A stretch of 48,252 nt of DNA. Origin: Mycolicibacterium porcinum. GTDB lineage: Bacteria > Actinomycetota > Actinomycetes > Mycobacteriales > Mycobacteriaceae. Under the pieces are notes generated by a model. The model saw nothing but the letters and a program-made list of their open reading frames with translations. It was not told where the DNA came from and did not search any database. The translations under genes and the position numbers were made by a program. Below are positions 23,491 through 32,476 of the stretch, one piece after another (the first letter of the stretch is position 1; the number at the start of each line of letters is the position of its first letter). Where the stretch lies: contig MSTD01000044.1 in the NCBI GenBank assembly GCA_001942045.1, forward strand, positions 1 to 48,252, read 5' to 3'.

Positions 23491-24133
23491 CGTATTGGTG
23501 GTCGACGACGACTTCATGGTGGCTGAGATACATCGCCGCTTCGTCGACCGCGTCGAGGGCTACCGCACGGTGTCGGTGGCGCGCAACGGAACCGAGGCGC
23601 TCGCGGCGGCCGCCGAACTCCGCCCCGACCTGATCCTGCTCGACGTCTACCTTCCGGACATGACCGGGTTGGAGGTACTCCGACGCTTGCGCGCCGAGGC
23701 CAACCGCGTCGGCGTCATCATGGTCACCGCCGCCCGCGAACTCGACACGGTACGCGGCGCGTTGGACGGCGGGGCCGCAGACTACCTGGTCAAACCGTTC
23801 GAGTTCGACCAGCTGCAAGCGAAGCTGGTGGCCTTCGCCGCGCGGGCCGAGGCGCTGGCGGCCGAGGGCGGTGCGGATCAGTCGACCATCGACGCCCTCT
23901 TCGGTGGCCCGGTCGCTGTCCTGCCGAAGGGGCTCGGAGCCGAAACCGGCCGGCTGGTCATGGATGCGGTCCGCGGCGCGGGCGAGGTATCTGCCGCCGA
24001 ATGTGCTGAGCTGGTGGGTATTTCACGGGTCAGCGCGCGCCGATACCTGGAGCACTACCTGAGCACCGGCGCCCTCGAACTGCGGCTGCAATACGGTGCC
24101 GGCCGCCCCGAGCGACGGTACCGGGCCAGGTAG
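23483..24133 (+). CDS. CitB/DcuR-family response regulator
   Basis: The 216-aa regulator has a receiver domain (VVDDDFMVAEIHRRF, phosphorylated Asp54 in LILLDVYLPDMTGLEVL, Lys104 in VKPF) and a C-terminal helix-turn-helix of the CitB/DcuR type (SAAECAELVGISRVSARRYLEHY). The start MRDVLVVDDD overlaps the kinase end by eight bases; upstream codons in this frame lie inside the kinase and are unlikely to be used. It is the cognate partner of the kinase and the probable controller of tctCBA-usp. Confidence 0.93.
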   Translation: MRDVLVVDDDFMVAEIHRRFVDRVEGYRTVSVARNGTEALAAAAELRPDLILLDVYLPDMTGLEVLRRLRAEANRVGVIMVTAARELDTVRGALDGGAADYLVKPFEFDQLQAKLVAFAARAEALAAEGGADQSTIDALFGGPVAVLPKGLGAETGRLVMDAVRGAGEVSAAECAELVGISRVSARRYLEHYLSTGALELRLQYGAGRPERRYRAR

Positions 24134-24153
24134 TCGCGACACGCACAACTGAG

Positions 24154-24165
24154 GTAGCGCGCTAC
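24154..24165. promoter_or_regulatory. Perfect 12-bp palindrome GTAGCGCGCTAC upstream of the P450
   Basis: This 12-base palindrome, followed by TCA, lies about 70 bases before the P450 start. It differs from the site upstream of the dioxygenase (8401-8412) only at the two central bases. Position before a promoterless-looking start suggests an operator. Confidence 0.5.
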
Positions 24166-24236
24166 TCACGACCCGAGGCGACACACGGACCAGCATCGAC
24201 ATCAACAGGTTCTGGCCCGAACACGCGGAGGCTGTC

Positions 24237-25445
24237 ATGACCCTGGTAACCGACGCCGTCCTTCCCACACTCGACTACGAACGCGAGTCCGACCCGGAAG
24301 AAGTTCACCGGCTGATCGCCGCGGCCCGCGCCCGAGCCCCGATCGCGATGGGCCCTCACGGCCCCGAACTACTGACCTACGACCTCGTGCGCGCCGTGCT
24401 GCGCGATCCGCGCTTCGAAGTGCCAAGAGGCATGTTCCTGGCCGCCCAGGGAATCACCTCGGGCCCACTGTGGGACCGGGCCAACAGCAGCCTGCTGGGC
24501 ATCGACGCCGAATCGCACACTCGGCTTCGCCGGCTGGTCGCCAAGGCGTTCGCGCCCCGAAACGCCGAGAAGCTGCGGCAGACCTGCATCGACATCGTCA
24601 CCGAGCTCACCGACCCATATCTGTCGGAGGGGCGGTGCGACGTAGTGACCGACATCGCCATGCAGTACCCGATCCCGGTGATCTGCGCACTGCTGGGCGC
24701 GCCGCGCCAGGACTGGCATCTGTTCTCCCGATGGGCCGACGACATCTTCAAAATGTTCAGCTGGAACCTCGGCGACCACGCCGACGCGGTCGAGGCAGCC
24801 TGGCTGCAGCTCGACGATTACGTCGATGCCATGGTGGCGCGCCGAAGCTCCACCCTCACCGACGATCTGCTCTCCGACCTGATCCGGGCAGAGGTCGACG
24901 GAGACCGGCTGACCCACTCCGAGCTGCAGATGCTGGCCGGAGGTGTCCTGCTGGCCGGCACCGACACCACCCGCAACCAGCTCGCGGCCGCGGTACAGGT
25001 GCTGTGCGACTACCCCGACCAGTGGCTGATCCTGGCCCAGAATCCTGATCTGGCACCACTTTTCGTCGACGAACTGCTGCGCCACACCCCCATCGCGCTG
25101 AGCAGTGTCCGAACTACTACCGAAGATGTCGAACTCGCCGGACTCACCTTCCCTGGAGGCACTCATGTGTCGGTGAACTTCGCCGCGGCCAACCGCGATC
25201 CGCAGGTCTACGACGATCCCGACCGGTTCGACGTCAACCGGATCGGACCCCCGGCCATGATGACGTTCGGCGGCGGGCTGCACTACTGCCTCGGCGTCCA
25301 CCTGGCCAGGGTCGAGCTGACCGAGGCATTACGCGTGCTGACCCGGAAGCTGCACAACCCGCGCTGCGTCGGCCGCGCCCGATGGAAGCCGATGACCGGG
25401 ATCACCGGGCCGGCCACTCTGCCGGTGACCTTCGAGGCGGCCTGA
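24237..25445 (+). CDS. Cytochrome P450 monooxygenase
   Basis: The 402-aa soluble bacterial P450 has the I-helix oxygen-binding motif AGTDTT, the K-helix E-x-x-R pair (DELLRH) and the heme-ligand loop FGGGLHYCLGVHLAR with Cys351. Length and motifs are complete. It would hydroxylate a small lipophilic substrate using ferredoxin and ferredoxin reductase, neither of which is encoded nearby. It follows the response regulator by about 100 bases with its own putative operator, so it is probably a separate transcription unit. The operator resemblance to the dioxygenase operon hints at a shared lipid or oxylipin theme, but the substrate is unknown. Confidence 0.93.
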   Translation: MTLVTDAVLPTLDYERESDPEEVHRLIAAARARAPIAMGPHGPELLTYDLVRAVLRDPRFEVPRGMFLAAQGITSGPLWDRANSSLLGIDAESHTRLRRLVAKAFAPRNAEKLRQTCIDIVTELTDPYLSEGRCDVVTDIAMQYPIPVICALLGAPRQDWHLFSRWADDIFKMFSWNLGDHADAVEAAWLQLDDYVDAMVARRSSTLTDDLLSDLIRAEVDGDRLTHSELQMLAGGVLLAGTDTTRNQLAAAVQVLCDYPDQWLILAQNPDLAPLFVDELLRHTPIALSSVRTTTEDVELAGLTFPGGTHVSVNFAAANRDPQVYDDPDRFDVNRIGPPAMMTFGGGLHYCLGVHLARVELTEALRVLTRKLHNPRCVGRARWKPMTGITGPATLPVTFEAA

Positions 25446-25502
25446 AGGTCCAAAAAGTGGACCTGAAGTGCCGTCGCCGGCCGATACCGAAATAATGGCG
25501 GT

Positions 25503-26225
25503 GTGACACCGAAGGTTCTGTTCGTACGCAACGACCGCACGGCCACCGAGGCCATGCTCGCCGACGTCTTCACCGAGTGCGGCTTCGACATCGACACGTT
25601 CGACGTCGTCCCGCCCGAACGCGACGATGACCCCGCCGGTGATGTCACCTTCCCCGACCCGACCCGCTACGACGTGATCGTTCCGCTGGGCGCCCGCTGG
25701 GCGGCCTACGACGAGGCCCTGGTCAACAGCTGGGTGGGAGCCGAGATGGCCATGGTGCGCCGGGCCGTGGAGTCCGGAGTGGGCGTGCTCGGAGTGTGTT
25801 TCGGTGGACAACTCATCGCGCAGGCCCTCGGCGGATCGGTCAGCAGGTCACCCGAACCCGAAGTCGGCTGGTACGACGTGGCCAGCGACGACGGGCAGCT
25901 GGTACCCGGTGGCCGATGGTTCCAGTGGCATTTCGACCGCTGGACCCTGCCACCCGGGGCCACCGAGATCGCCCGCACGCCGGACGCCTCACAGGCGTTC
26001 ATCCTCGGCACGGCCCTGGCGCTGCAGTTTCACCCCGAGCTCGATTCGGAGCTGCTGGAAGTCTGGTTGGCCCACGACCGCGACGGGTCGGTGGCCGGAA
26101 TCGGCCGCAGCCACGACGAATTGCGCTTGCAAACAAAGGAATTCACCGACGACGCGGCCGCCCGGCTGCGCACGCTGGTCCGTGGCTTCCTCGACCGGGT
26201 GGTCCGGGCGCAGCAGCCGACGTAG
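25503..26225 (+). CDS. Class I glutamine amidotransferase-like protein
   Basis: The 240-aa protein (GTG start) is a GATase1-fold protein of the type often labelled GMP synthase-like. The nucleophile is Cys99 in GVLGVCFGGQLIAQALGG, and the catalytic His177 and Glu179 lie in LQFHPELD, so the triad is complete. VGWYDV and FQWHFDRW are typical of stand-alone members that remove glutamate-linked or amide groups. It sits eight bases before the phosphoribosyltransferase gene on the same strand. The acceptor is unknown. Confidence 0.88.
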   Translation: MTPKVLFVRNDRTATEAMLADVFTECGFDIDTFDVVPPERDDDPAGDVTFPDPTRYDVIVPLGARWAAYDEALVNSWVGAEMAMVRRAVESGVGVLGVCFGGQLIAQALGGSVSRSPEPEVGWYDVASDDGQLVPGGRWFQWHFDRWTLPPGATEIARTPDASQAFILGTALALQFHPELDSELLEVWLAHDRDGSVAGIGRSHDELRLQTKEFTDDAAARLRTLVRGFLDRVVRAQQPT

Positions 26226-26232
26226 GCTGGCC

Positions 26233-26952
26233 ATGAGCCGGCGGAATGTCCGAGCGCCGGCGACAGCTCTGATGAACGCCTGGAGTCTGCGAGCCAGCAG
26301 AGATCGCACCTACCAGGACCGCCACGAAGCCGGCCGGGTCCTGGCCGAACAACTGATGCCCTATCGGGACCAACCCGACGTGCTGGTCTTGGGCCTGGCC
26401 CGGGGCGGGGTCCCGATCGCCGCCGAAGTCGCCGCCCGCCTGCACGCACCGCTCGATGTCTTCGTGGTGCGCAAGCTGGGCGTGCCCCAGTGGCCGGAAC
26501 TGGCGATGGGCGCGGTGGCCTCCGGCGGCGGTCTGGTGCTCAACGACGGCCTGGTGGATCGCCTCGGCATCGACGACGACACCATCGCCGAAACCGTCCG
26601 CCGGGAGACCACCGAGATCGAGCGCCGGGAACAGGCCTATCGCGGAGGGCGTCCGGCCCCCGAGCTGGCCGGCCGGACGGTAATCCTGGTCGACGACGGT
26701 ATCGCCACCGGAGCCACGATGCTGGCCGCGGTCCGCGCTGTCCGGGCGGCCGCGCGGGTCGTGGTGGCGGTACCGGTCGGTCCGTCCACCCTGAGCAGCC
26801 AGCTGCAGGATGAGGCCGACGAGGTGGTGTGTGCGAGCACCCCGGCCATGTTCGAGGCGGTGGGTCAAGCGTTCGTGGATTTCCACCAGGTCAGCGACGA
26901 CGAGGTACGCCGCCTGCTGGCCGAGCCCACCACGGAGCCGGGCGCGGGTTAG
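26233..26952 (+). CDS. Phosphoribosyltransferase-family protein (Rv2143-like)
   Basis: The 239-aa protein contains a type I phosphoribosyltransferase domain: the PRPP loop is VILVDDGIATGATM, preceded by VFVVRKLGVPQWPELAMGA. This layout (with a flexible hood) is found in predicted PRTases encoded near erythromycin-esterase or dienelactone-hydrolase genes and in mycobacterial Rv2143. ATG 26233 gives an N-terminal tail of about 20 residues before RDRTYQDRHEAG; ATG 26272 is an alternative. It is convergent with the membrane-protein gene next to wag31, the same neighbourhood as in M. tuberculosis as I recall it. The substrate base is not known. Confidence 0.85.
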   Translation: MSRRNVRAPATALMNAWSLRASRDRTYQDRHEAGRVLAEQLMPYRDQPDVLVLGLARGGVPIAAEVAARLHAPLDVFVVRKLGVPQWPELAMGAVASGGGLVLNDGLVDRLGIDDDTIAETVRRETTEIERREQAYRGGRPAPELAGRTVILVDDGIATGATMLAAVRAVRAAARVVVAVPVGPSTLSSQLQDEADEVVCASTPAMFEAVGQAFVDFHQVSDDEVRRLLAEPTTEPGAG

Positions 26953-26958
26953 TTCGGG

Positions 26959-27330
26959 TTAGTTCTTGTGCTGCTCGGCCGAGTCGTCGGCCTCGACGTC
27001 CACGTCTGCGGCATCGGACTCCACGGCGACATCCGATTCAGGCTCGGCGACCAGCTCGTCCGGATAGTCCACCGGCGCGTCCACCGCGTCCAAGGTATCC
27101 GTCGTCTCGGTCGCGCCGGCCTCATCCGCATCCGAGGCCGCGGCGGCGTCTTCACCCGCACCGGACTTCGCACCGCGCGAGCGTTCCCGCACGGCATCGA
27201 CGATCAGCAGCAGCACGCCGATCACGCTGGCACCGATACAGACCCAGGCGATCAACTCATTGCTGGTGACCACGGCGGTCACCAGCGCAGCCAGGCCGAT
27301 AACGGCAAGCACGAGCGCAATGATCAACAT
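26959..27330 (-). CDS. Conserved mycobacterial two-helix membrane protein (Rv2144c-like)
   Basis: The 123-aa protein has two hydrophobic helices at about 2-22 and 26-46, a short basic stretch RERSRGAK, and then a long acidic, Ala/Asp/Glu-rich tail that is probably disordered and cytoplasmic. It lies directly downstream of wag31 on the same strand, 72 bases away, and may be co-transcribed with it. No enzymatic motif is present. The link to polar growth or division is from position only. Confidence 0.8.
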   Translation of the reverse strand: MLIIALVLAVIGLAALVTAVVTSNELIAWVCIGASVIGVLLLIVDAVRERSRGAKSGAGEDAAAASDADEAGATETTDTLDAVDAPVDYPDELVAEPESDVAVESDAADVDVEADDSAEQHKN

Positions 27331-27350
27331 CGTTCAACCCTAAGTGTGGT

Positions 27351-27366
27351 GGCCCGGGATCGGGCC
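27351..27366. terminator. Short hairpin between wag31 and the membrane-protein gene
   Basis: GGCCCG (27351-27356) and CGGGCC (27361-27366) can pair around a four-base loop, about 37 bases after the wag31 stop. There is no T-run, so it would be a weak or partial terminator at best. Confidence 0.3.
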
Positions 27367-27402
27367 GGTTCACGACAGTGCGGAGGACGTGAGTCGTGCC
27401 GG

Positions 27403-28221
27403 TTAGTTATTACCGCGGTTGAACTGGCTGAAACCGCCCGCCGAGTCGTTGTTGGCACTGGAATCGACCGGCGCGGCCGAACCGCGCTGGCCCAGCTCTT
27501 CCAGCTGAGATTCCAGGTAGGTCTTCAGACGTGTCCGGTACTCACGCTCGAACGTGCGCAGCTGCTCCAGGCGGCCCTCCAGGACCGTGCGCTGCTGATT
27601 GATCGTGCCCATGATCTCGGAGTGCTTGCGCTCGGCGTCGGCCTGCAGGGCATCGGCCTTCTCCTGGGCCTGACGCAGCTGGGTCTCCGAACGGGTCTGC
27701 GCGTCGGCCAGCATGGCATCGGCACGCGTCCGGGCCTCCGAGACCGTGGTCTCGGCGGTCTTGCGGGCATCGCTGACCATGGCGTCGGCCTGGGCCCGGG
27801 CATCCGAGAGCAGCTTCTCCGACTCGGCCTTGGCCGTGGAGGTCAGCCGGTCGGCGGTGTCCTGCGCCAGGCTGAGCACCCGGGCGGCACGCACTGCGGT
27901 GTCCTCGCTGGCCGGCGCGGCAGGGGCGACCGGCGCCGCCGGGGCCTCGTACACCGGCTGGGGCGCCGGGGTCGGCTCGGGCTCCTCGTAGAGCGGGATG
28001 GACTGGGTGGACTGAGCGCCACCGCCGGCCCGCGCCGATGCCAGCTCCTGATCGAGCTCGGACACCCGCTGCCGGAGATCGGCGTTTTCCTCGATGAGCC
28101 GAGTCAGCTCGTTCTCAACCAGATCGAGAAAGGCATCGACCTCGTCCTCGTTGTAGCCACGTTTGCCGATGGGCGGCTTGCTGAACGCGACGTTATGGAC
28201 GTCCGCTGGTGTGAGCGGCAT
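27403..28221 (-). CDS. wag31: Polar growth and division protein DivIVA/Wag31
   Basis: The 272-aa protein starts with the conserved DivIVA lipid-binding domain ([33 protein letters not shown]). It has a first coiled coil to about residue 70, a Pro/Ala-rich linker (about 70-105) and a long second coiled coil (about 110-245) full of Ala, Glu, Gln and Arg heptads. In mycobacteria Wag31 gathers at the poles and directs insertion of new cell wall; a Thr near position 73 is a known phosphosite, and here the linker has STQS in that area. AAGGGGGC precedes the ATG by about seven bases. The gene has its own upstream region of about 200 bases with a likely promoter. Confidence 0.97.
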   Translation of the reverse strand: MPLTPADVHNVAFSKPPIGKRGYNEDEVDAFLDLVENELTRLIEENADLRQRVSELDQELASARAGGGAQSTQSIPLYEEPEPTPAPQPVYEAPAAPVAPAAPASEDTAVRAARVLSLAQDTADRLTSTAKAESEKLLSDARAQADAMVSDARKTAETTVSEARTRADAMLADAQTRSETQLRQAQEKADALQADAERKHSEIMGTINQQRTVLEGRLEQLRTFEREYRTRLKTYLESQLEELGQRGSAAPVDSSANNDSAGGFSQFNRGNN

Positions 28222-28262
28222 TGTCTGCCCCCTTGAAGTCTTGGACCGTCAACCGATCTCAA

Positions 28263-28268
28263 AGTGTA
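28263..28268 (-). promoter_or_regulatory. Candidate -10 box for wag31
   Basis: TACACT on the minus strand fits the mycobacterial SigA -10 pattern and lies about 40 bases before the wag31 start. No clear -35 at 16-18 bases is seen. The rest of 28222-28428 holds an AT-rich stretch (28325-28375) and a short hairpin at 28390-28406 that may end the yggT transcript; I see no gene there. Confidence 0.4.
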
Positions 28269-28428
28269 AAGCCTTGCTTGATCGCAACTGGAGTCCATCC
28301 TGTCACACCAGACCCGGCGGTTGCAGTGGAGGCCTATTTTTAAGAACGAATTTCAATCTTCTTACGCAATTGTGGACCATTCGGCAAACGGCGAGATGGC
28401 CTCGCCCCGCCCGCTGGCATCGATCGGT

Positions 28429-28719
28429 CTACATCGACGCGTTGAACGCCAACTGCATCCCGATGAACGCCGCGAGCAGCAGCACCATGATCGACAGGTC
28501 GAACCGCACCGCGCCTATCGTGAGCTGGGGAATGAGCCGCCGCAGCAGTTTCACGGGCGGGTCGGTCACGGTCATGATGAGCTCCAGCACCACGACGGTC
28601 AGCCCCTTGGGGTGCCAGTCGCGACTGAAGGACCGGATGAACTCGACGACGACGCGCGCGATGAGCAGCAGCCAGAAGATGAACAGCGCGAAACCGAGAA
28701 TTTCGAAGAACAGCGACAA
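28429..28719 (-). CDS. YggT-family membrane protein (Rv2146c-like)
   Basis: The product is a small membrane protein with two YggT-type hydrophobic segments (FFEILGFALFIFWLLLIARVVVEF and MVLLLAAFIGMQLAF) separated by a loop with RDWHPKG and DPPVKLLRRLIPQ, the family signature. I choose TTG 28719, which gives 96 aa, because GTGAGG lies at Shine-Dalgarno distance and the resulting N-terminus (SLFFEILGF) lines up with the 96-aa M. tuberculosis homologue as I remember it. GTG 28734 and ATG 28782 are longer alternatives. It lies between sepF and wag31, the usual position in actinobacteria and firmicutes; its role in division is not established. Confidence 0.85.
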   Translation of the reverse strand: MSLFFEILGFALFIFWLLLIARVVVEFIRSFSRDWHPKGLTVVVLELIMTVTDPPVKLLRRLIPQLTIGAVRFDLSIMVLLLAAFIGMQLAFNASM

Positions 28720-28876
28720 CTGAGCCGACCTCACTACAGCGGGATGTGTGACATTGGATACAGGTCGCCGTAGGTCGGACACATCTCACACAGAAGACGT
28801 GGTCAACCGCTAGTGCGACGCCGCCAGCCTACCCGGGCCCTGACCGAGCGCCCGGTATGCGGCGGCGTCGCCGCGT

Positions 28877-29518
28877 TCACTGATAGGCGTAGAAGCCGGC
28901 CTCGGCGATCCGGCGTCGCTGCTCGGCGCTGACGTCTACGTCGGCCGGGGACAACAGGAACACCTTCGTGGCGACCTTGTCGAAGGAGCCGCGCAGCGCG
29001 AATGCCAGACCGGCCGCGAAGTCGACCAGGCGCTTGGCATCGGCGTTGTCCATCGAGACCAGGTCCATGATCACCGGGGTGCCGTCGCGGAACCGTTCGC
29101 CGATGGTGCGCGCCTCGCTGTAGTCCTTGGGCCGCAGCGTGGTGATCTTCGCCAGCGGGCTGCCCGCTTCGAACAGCTCCGCCATCCGGCGCGGATCCAT
29201 CGCCAGAGAACCGCGGGTGGAGCCGGCGAGCGAGCCGAGACGCGGTGCGGGACGGTCGAATTCGCGGGGGGTGCGCATCCGGGCGTCGAACCGCTGCTCG
29301 TCGGCGAAACCACCGCCCGGGTAGCCGCCCCGGTAGGCCGGGCCCTCGTCGTACTCGGGGCCCTCGTACCCGTAGCCGTCTTCCTCGAAGCGCTCGTCAC
29401 GGGGGCGACGGGCGTAGCTGCGGGCCGCACCGCGGTCGTCGTCTTCGTAGTACTCGTCGTCGTAGTCCTCCATCGGCGCCATGCCGAAGTAGGCCTTGAC
29501 CTTGTGCAGTGTGCTCAT
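28877..29518 (-). CDS. sepF: Cell division protein SepF
   Basis: The 213-aa protein begins [15 protein letters not shown], the membrane-binding amphipathic helix of SepF. An acidic, Tyr/Gly-rich disordered linker (about 18-110) follows, then the compact SepF domain (about 125-213), with [23 protein letters not shown] and [13 protein letters not shown]. In actinobacteria, which lack FtsA and ZipA, SepF ties the FtsZ ring to the membrane. The start is fixed by the amphipathic helix and by overlap with the yggS stop (ATGA). Confidence 0.96.
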   Translation of the reverse strand: MSTLHKVKAYFGMAPMEDYDDEYYEDDDRGAARSYARRPRDERFEEDGYGYEGPEYDEGPAYRGGYPGGGFADEQRFDARMRTPREFDRPAPRLGSLAGSTRGSLAMDPRRMAELFEAGSPLAKITTLRPKDYSEARTIGERFRDGTPVIMDLVSMDNADAKRLVDFAAGLAFALRGSFDKVATKVFLLSPADVDVSAEQRRRIAEAGFYAYQ

Positions 29519-30345
29519 CTCGGCGACCCTTCTGCGGACGGTGGTGGTGGTGTCTGTGATGAAGATGTGACTGGAGTGACTACTGCGGGTGACGTTAGCG
29601 GGCGTTGCCCCATCAGCGCGGTACCGACACGCACACACGTCGATCCGTGTTTGACCGCGCTTTCGAGATCTCCGGACATCCCCGCCGACAGTTCGAGCCG
29701 GTGCTGGTAGTCGCGCTGCACCCGCTCCCGCTCGGCGGCCAGACGCGCGAATGCGTCGTCGGGATCCCATTCCAGCGGCGGGATTCCCATCAGACCGACG
29801 AACTCCAACGCCTCGGCGGCGTTCGCTGACCCACAGATTTCATCGACGAGATCGGGGGCATTGACATCGACACCGCCCCGCTCGGTATCCCCGTCGAGGC
29901 TGATCTGGATGTAGACCCGCAGCGGCTGGGCCCGCGCTCCGGCGGCCAGCGCCTCGCCGGCAGCCCGGTCCAGCTCGGTCAGCAGCCGCACGCTGTCGAC
30001 CGAGTGCGCGGTGTGCGCCCAGCCCGCGACGGCCCGGGCCTTCTTCCGCTGGATACGCCCCACCATGTGCCAGCGAATCGGCACATCCGGTAATTCCGCG
30101 CGCACATTCGCGACTTTCTGGGCCGCCTCTTGTTCGCGGGATTCACCAAATGCCAGGCACCCTAATTGGTTGAGAATAATGACATCGGTAGCCGGAAAGT
30201 ATTTCGTAATCGGAAGCAATTCGATTTCATTTACATTTCGCCCGACCGATTCCGCGGCACGTGCCAAACGCGCCCGCGCCGCACCGAGCGCGGCGGTCAA
30301 CTCGGCCCTCCGATCGGCGTCACGCCCGCGCTGCACGGTGCTCAT
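29515..30345 (-). CDS. YggS/YBL036C-family PLP-binding protein
   Basis: The 276-aa protein is a single-domain, alanine-racemase-fold PLP protein (PLPBP/YggS). The cofactor lysine is Lys48 in [24 protein letters not shown] and [12 protein letters not shown] are family blocks, and [27 protein letters not shown] is the phosphate-binding end. Such proteins keep vitamin B6 and amino acid pools in balance and have no strong enzyme activity. The C-terminal tail (about 25 residues, Ser/Pro/Thr-rich) is longer than in E. coli. The start is placed at MSTVQRGRD since the upstream frame runs into pgeF. Confidence 0.93.
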   Translation of the reverse strand: MSTVQRGRDADRRAELTAALGAARARLARAAESVGRNVNEIELLPITKYFPATDVIILNQLGCLAFGESREQEAAQKVANVRAELPDVPIRWHMVGRIQRKKARAVAGWAHTAHSVDSVRLLTELDRAAGEALAAGARAQPLRVYIQISLDGDTERGGVDVNAPDLVDEICGSANAAEALEFVGLMGIPPLEWDPDDAFARLAAERERVQRDYQHRLELSAGMSGDLESAVKHGSTCVRVGTALMGQRPLTSPAVVTPVTSSSQTPPPPSAEGSPR

Positions 30346-30379
30346 CTCACACTCACTCCAGGCTCGTTCTCCGGTTCGT

Positions 30380-31090
30380 TCACCGGGGCTGCTCCATCCA
30401 CACCACACTCGCCAGGCGTCCGGTCGGTGCGTCGCGGCGATGGCTGAACAGCGCACGGTCGGCGACCGTGCAGCGTGGGTCCACGTCGATGGCTGTGACA
30501 CCCAAATCCGTTAATTGGCGGGCAATTCCAGCCCGGAGGTCCAGGCCGGGAGTACCGCGTGAGGTAGTGGTGCGCGAGCCGGGCAAGGCGGCCTCCACCT
30601 CGGCCGCCATCTGTTCGGGCACCTCGTAGTTGGCACCGCTGACCGCCGGTCCGAGCAGTACCGAGATGTCCCCGACGTGCGCACCGGCGGCCTGCATCGC
30701 TTCCAGCGTGCGCGGCACGATGCCCTTCTCCGCGCCGACCCGCCCGGCATGAACTGCCGCGACGACCCCGGCACGGGCATCGCCCATTAATACCGGGACA
30801 CAATCGGCGGTGACCACGACCAAAGCCAAACCCGGGGTCGTCGTCACCAATGCGTCGGCATTATCGACCGCGGTGTCGCGCGGGCCGTCCACGGTGACGA
30901 CGTGATCGCTGTGTACCTGATTCATCCAGACCAGCGCATCGGCCCCGACCGCGGCGGCCAGTCGCCGCCGGTTCTGGGCCACCGCTCGCGGATCGTCGCC
31001 GACGTGGTCGCCGAGGTTGAACGAATCGAAGGGCGGGGCCGAGACGCCGCCGGCGCGGGTTGTCGTCACCCGCCGAATACGCACACTCAC
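30380..31090 (-). CDS. pgeF: Peptidoglycan editing factor PgeF (YfiH/laccase-domain family)
   Basis: The 236-aa protein (GTG start) belongs to the YfiH/DUF152 family. The metal and catalytic residues are visible: His60 in NQVHSDHV, Cys97 in TADCVPVL and His114 in VAAVHAG. In E. coli PgeF hydrolyses UDP-MurNAc wrongly loaded with L-Ser so that it is not built into peptidoglycan. That fits its place between ftsZ and yggS in the wall cluster. The frame is open farther upstream, but that part overlaps ftsZ; GTG 31090 leaves 34 bases after ftsZ and matches the usual family start (VRIRRVTTTRAGG). Confidence 0.9.
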   Translation of the reverse strand: MSVRIRRVTTTRAGGVSAPPFDSFNLGDHVGDDPRAVAQNRRRLAAAVGADALVWMNQVHSDHVVTVDGPRDTAVDNADALVTTTPGLALVVVTADCVPVLMGDARAGVVAAVHAGRVGAEKGIVPRTLEAMQAAGAHVGDISVLLGPAVSGANYEVPEQMAAEVEAALPGSRTTTSRGTPGLDLRAGIARQLTDLGVTAIDVDPRCTVADRALFSHRRDAPTGRLASVVWMEQPR

Positions 31091-31124
31091 GTTCCCAGTA
31101 TCCGGACCCGCCGTGCGGCCCGAC

Positions 31125-32288
31125 TCAGTGCCGCATGAACGGCGGGACGTCGACATCGTCGTCGGAGATGCCGCCGTCGCCATCACCACCGACGCTGACG
31201 GTGGCGCCGTTGGTGTGTGCCGGGACGCTCGCCGCGTCGTTCGGTTCGAACAGCGAGGTGGTCACCTTGCCGGACCGGGCCGAGGCGATCGGTTGGGTCG
31301 GCGCCGAGCTGGGGCTGCTGACCACCGGCTTACGGCTGGGGCCTGCCATGTCGAAGCCGGCCGCGATGACCGTGACCCTGACCTCGTCGCCCAGCGAGTC
31401 GTCGATCACCGTGCCGAAGATGATGTTGGCCTCGGGATGCGCCGCATCCTGGACCAGCGAGGCGGCCTCGTTGATCTCGAACAGGCCCAGGTCGCTACCA
31501 CCGGCCACCGACAGCAGCACGCCCTGGGCGCCTTCCATCGAGGCCTCCAGCAGCGGGGAGTTGATCGCGATCTCGGCCGCCTTGAGCGCACGACCGTCTC
31601 CGCGCGCCGAACCGATGCCCATCAGCGCCGTGCCCGCCCCGCTCATCACACCCTTGACGTCGGCGAAGTCGACGTTGATCAGGCCGGGAGTGGTGATCAG
31701 GTCGGTGATGCCCTGGACACCGTTGAGCAGCACCTCGTCGGCGCTGCGGAAGGCGTCCATCAACGACACCGCGGCATCGCCCATCTGGAGCAGCCGGTCG
31801 TTGGGGATCACGATGAGGGTGTCGCAGCTTTCGCGCAGTGTCTGGATGCCGTTCTCGGCCTGGTTGCTCCGCCGCTTGCCCTCGAACGAGAACGGCCGCG
31901 TCACCACACCGACGGTGAGCGCGCCGAGCTTGCGCGCGATCGACGCGACGACGGGTGCGCCACCGGTTCCGGTGCCGCCGCCCTCGCCCGCGGTGACGAA
32001 GACCATGTCGGCGCCGCGCAGCAGCTCCTCGATGTCGTCCTTGGCATCCTCGGCAGCCTTGCGGCCCACCTCGGGATCCGCGCCGGCGCCGAGTCCGCGG
32101 GTGGAATCGCGGCCCACGTCGAGCTTGACGTCGGCGTCGCTCATCAGCAGTGCCTGTGCGTCGGTATTGATGGCGATGAACTCGACGCCCTTGAGGCCCT
32201 GTTCGATCATCCGGTTGACGGCGTTGACACCGCCGCCGCCGATACCAACCACCTTGATTACCGCGAGGTAGTTATGCGGGGGGGTCAT
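31125..32288 (-). CDS. ftsZ: Cell division GTPase FtsZ
   Basis: The 387-aa tubulin homologue has the GTP-binding signature GGGTGTG (103-109), the nucleotide-proximal [17 protein letters not shown], and the T7 loop NVDFAD (205-210) that completes GTP hydrolysis in the next subunit. A variable linker follows and then the conserved tail [12 protein letters not shown], which binds partners such as SepF and FtsW. ATG 32288 is preferred to the ATG six codons upstream since GGGAGGAAG lies eight bases before it. The ring it forms drives septation. It is separated from ftsQ by 188 bases with probable promoters. Confidence 0.98.
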   Translation of the reverse strand: MTPPHNYLAVIKVVGIGGGGVNAVNRMIEQGLKGVEFIAINTDAQALLMSDADVKLDVGRDSTRGLGAGADPEVGRKAAEDAKDDIEELLRGADMVFVTAGEGGGTGTGGAPVVASIARKLGALTVGVVTRPFSFEGKRRSNQAENGIQTLRESCDTLIVIPNDRLLQMGDAAVSLMDAFRSADEVLLNGVQGITDLITTPGLINVDFADVKGVMSGAGTALMGIGSARGDGRALKAAEIAINSPLLEASMEGAQGVLLSVAGGSDLGLFEINEAASLVQDAAHPEANIIFGTVIDDSLGDEVRVTVIAAGFDMAGPSRKPVVSSPSSAPTQPIASARSGKVTTSLFEPNDAASVPAHTNGATVSVGGDGDGGISDDDVDVPPFMRH

Positions 32289-32476
32289 GGATCGTCTTCC
32301 TCCCAAGTCGGGTGTTCACAGTGCTTCTGTCGCCGAATGCTCCTGGGCAAACCCTCAACCTCAACCATAGGCTTAGAGTTATGTCAAGTAGTTCCGCGCA
32401 AACAGAACGGTAGGGGGCCGACGCCGGTGATCGCGGCAGGCGCGCCGACGCGCCGCGGGGCAATTTTTCGTCGGAT
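32289..32476 (-). promoter_or_regulatory. ftsZ upstream region with a TTGACA element
   Basis: This is the only gap over 180 bases within the otherwise tightly packed ftsQ-to-mraZ stretch and must carry ftsZ promoter activity; several ftsZ promoters are known in mycobacteria. On the minus strand TTGACA lies at 32387-32382 and TATGGT at 32369-32364, but the 12-base spacing is too short for one promoter, so they may belong to two. The whole segment around them is AT-rich relative to its surroundings. Confidence 0.45.
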
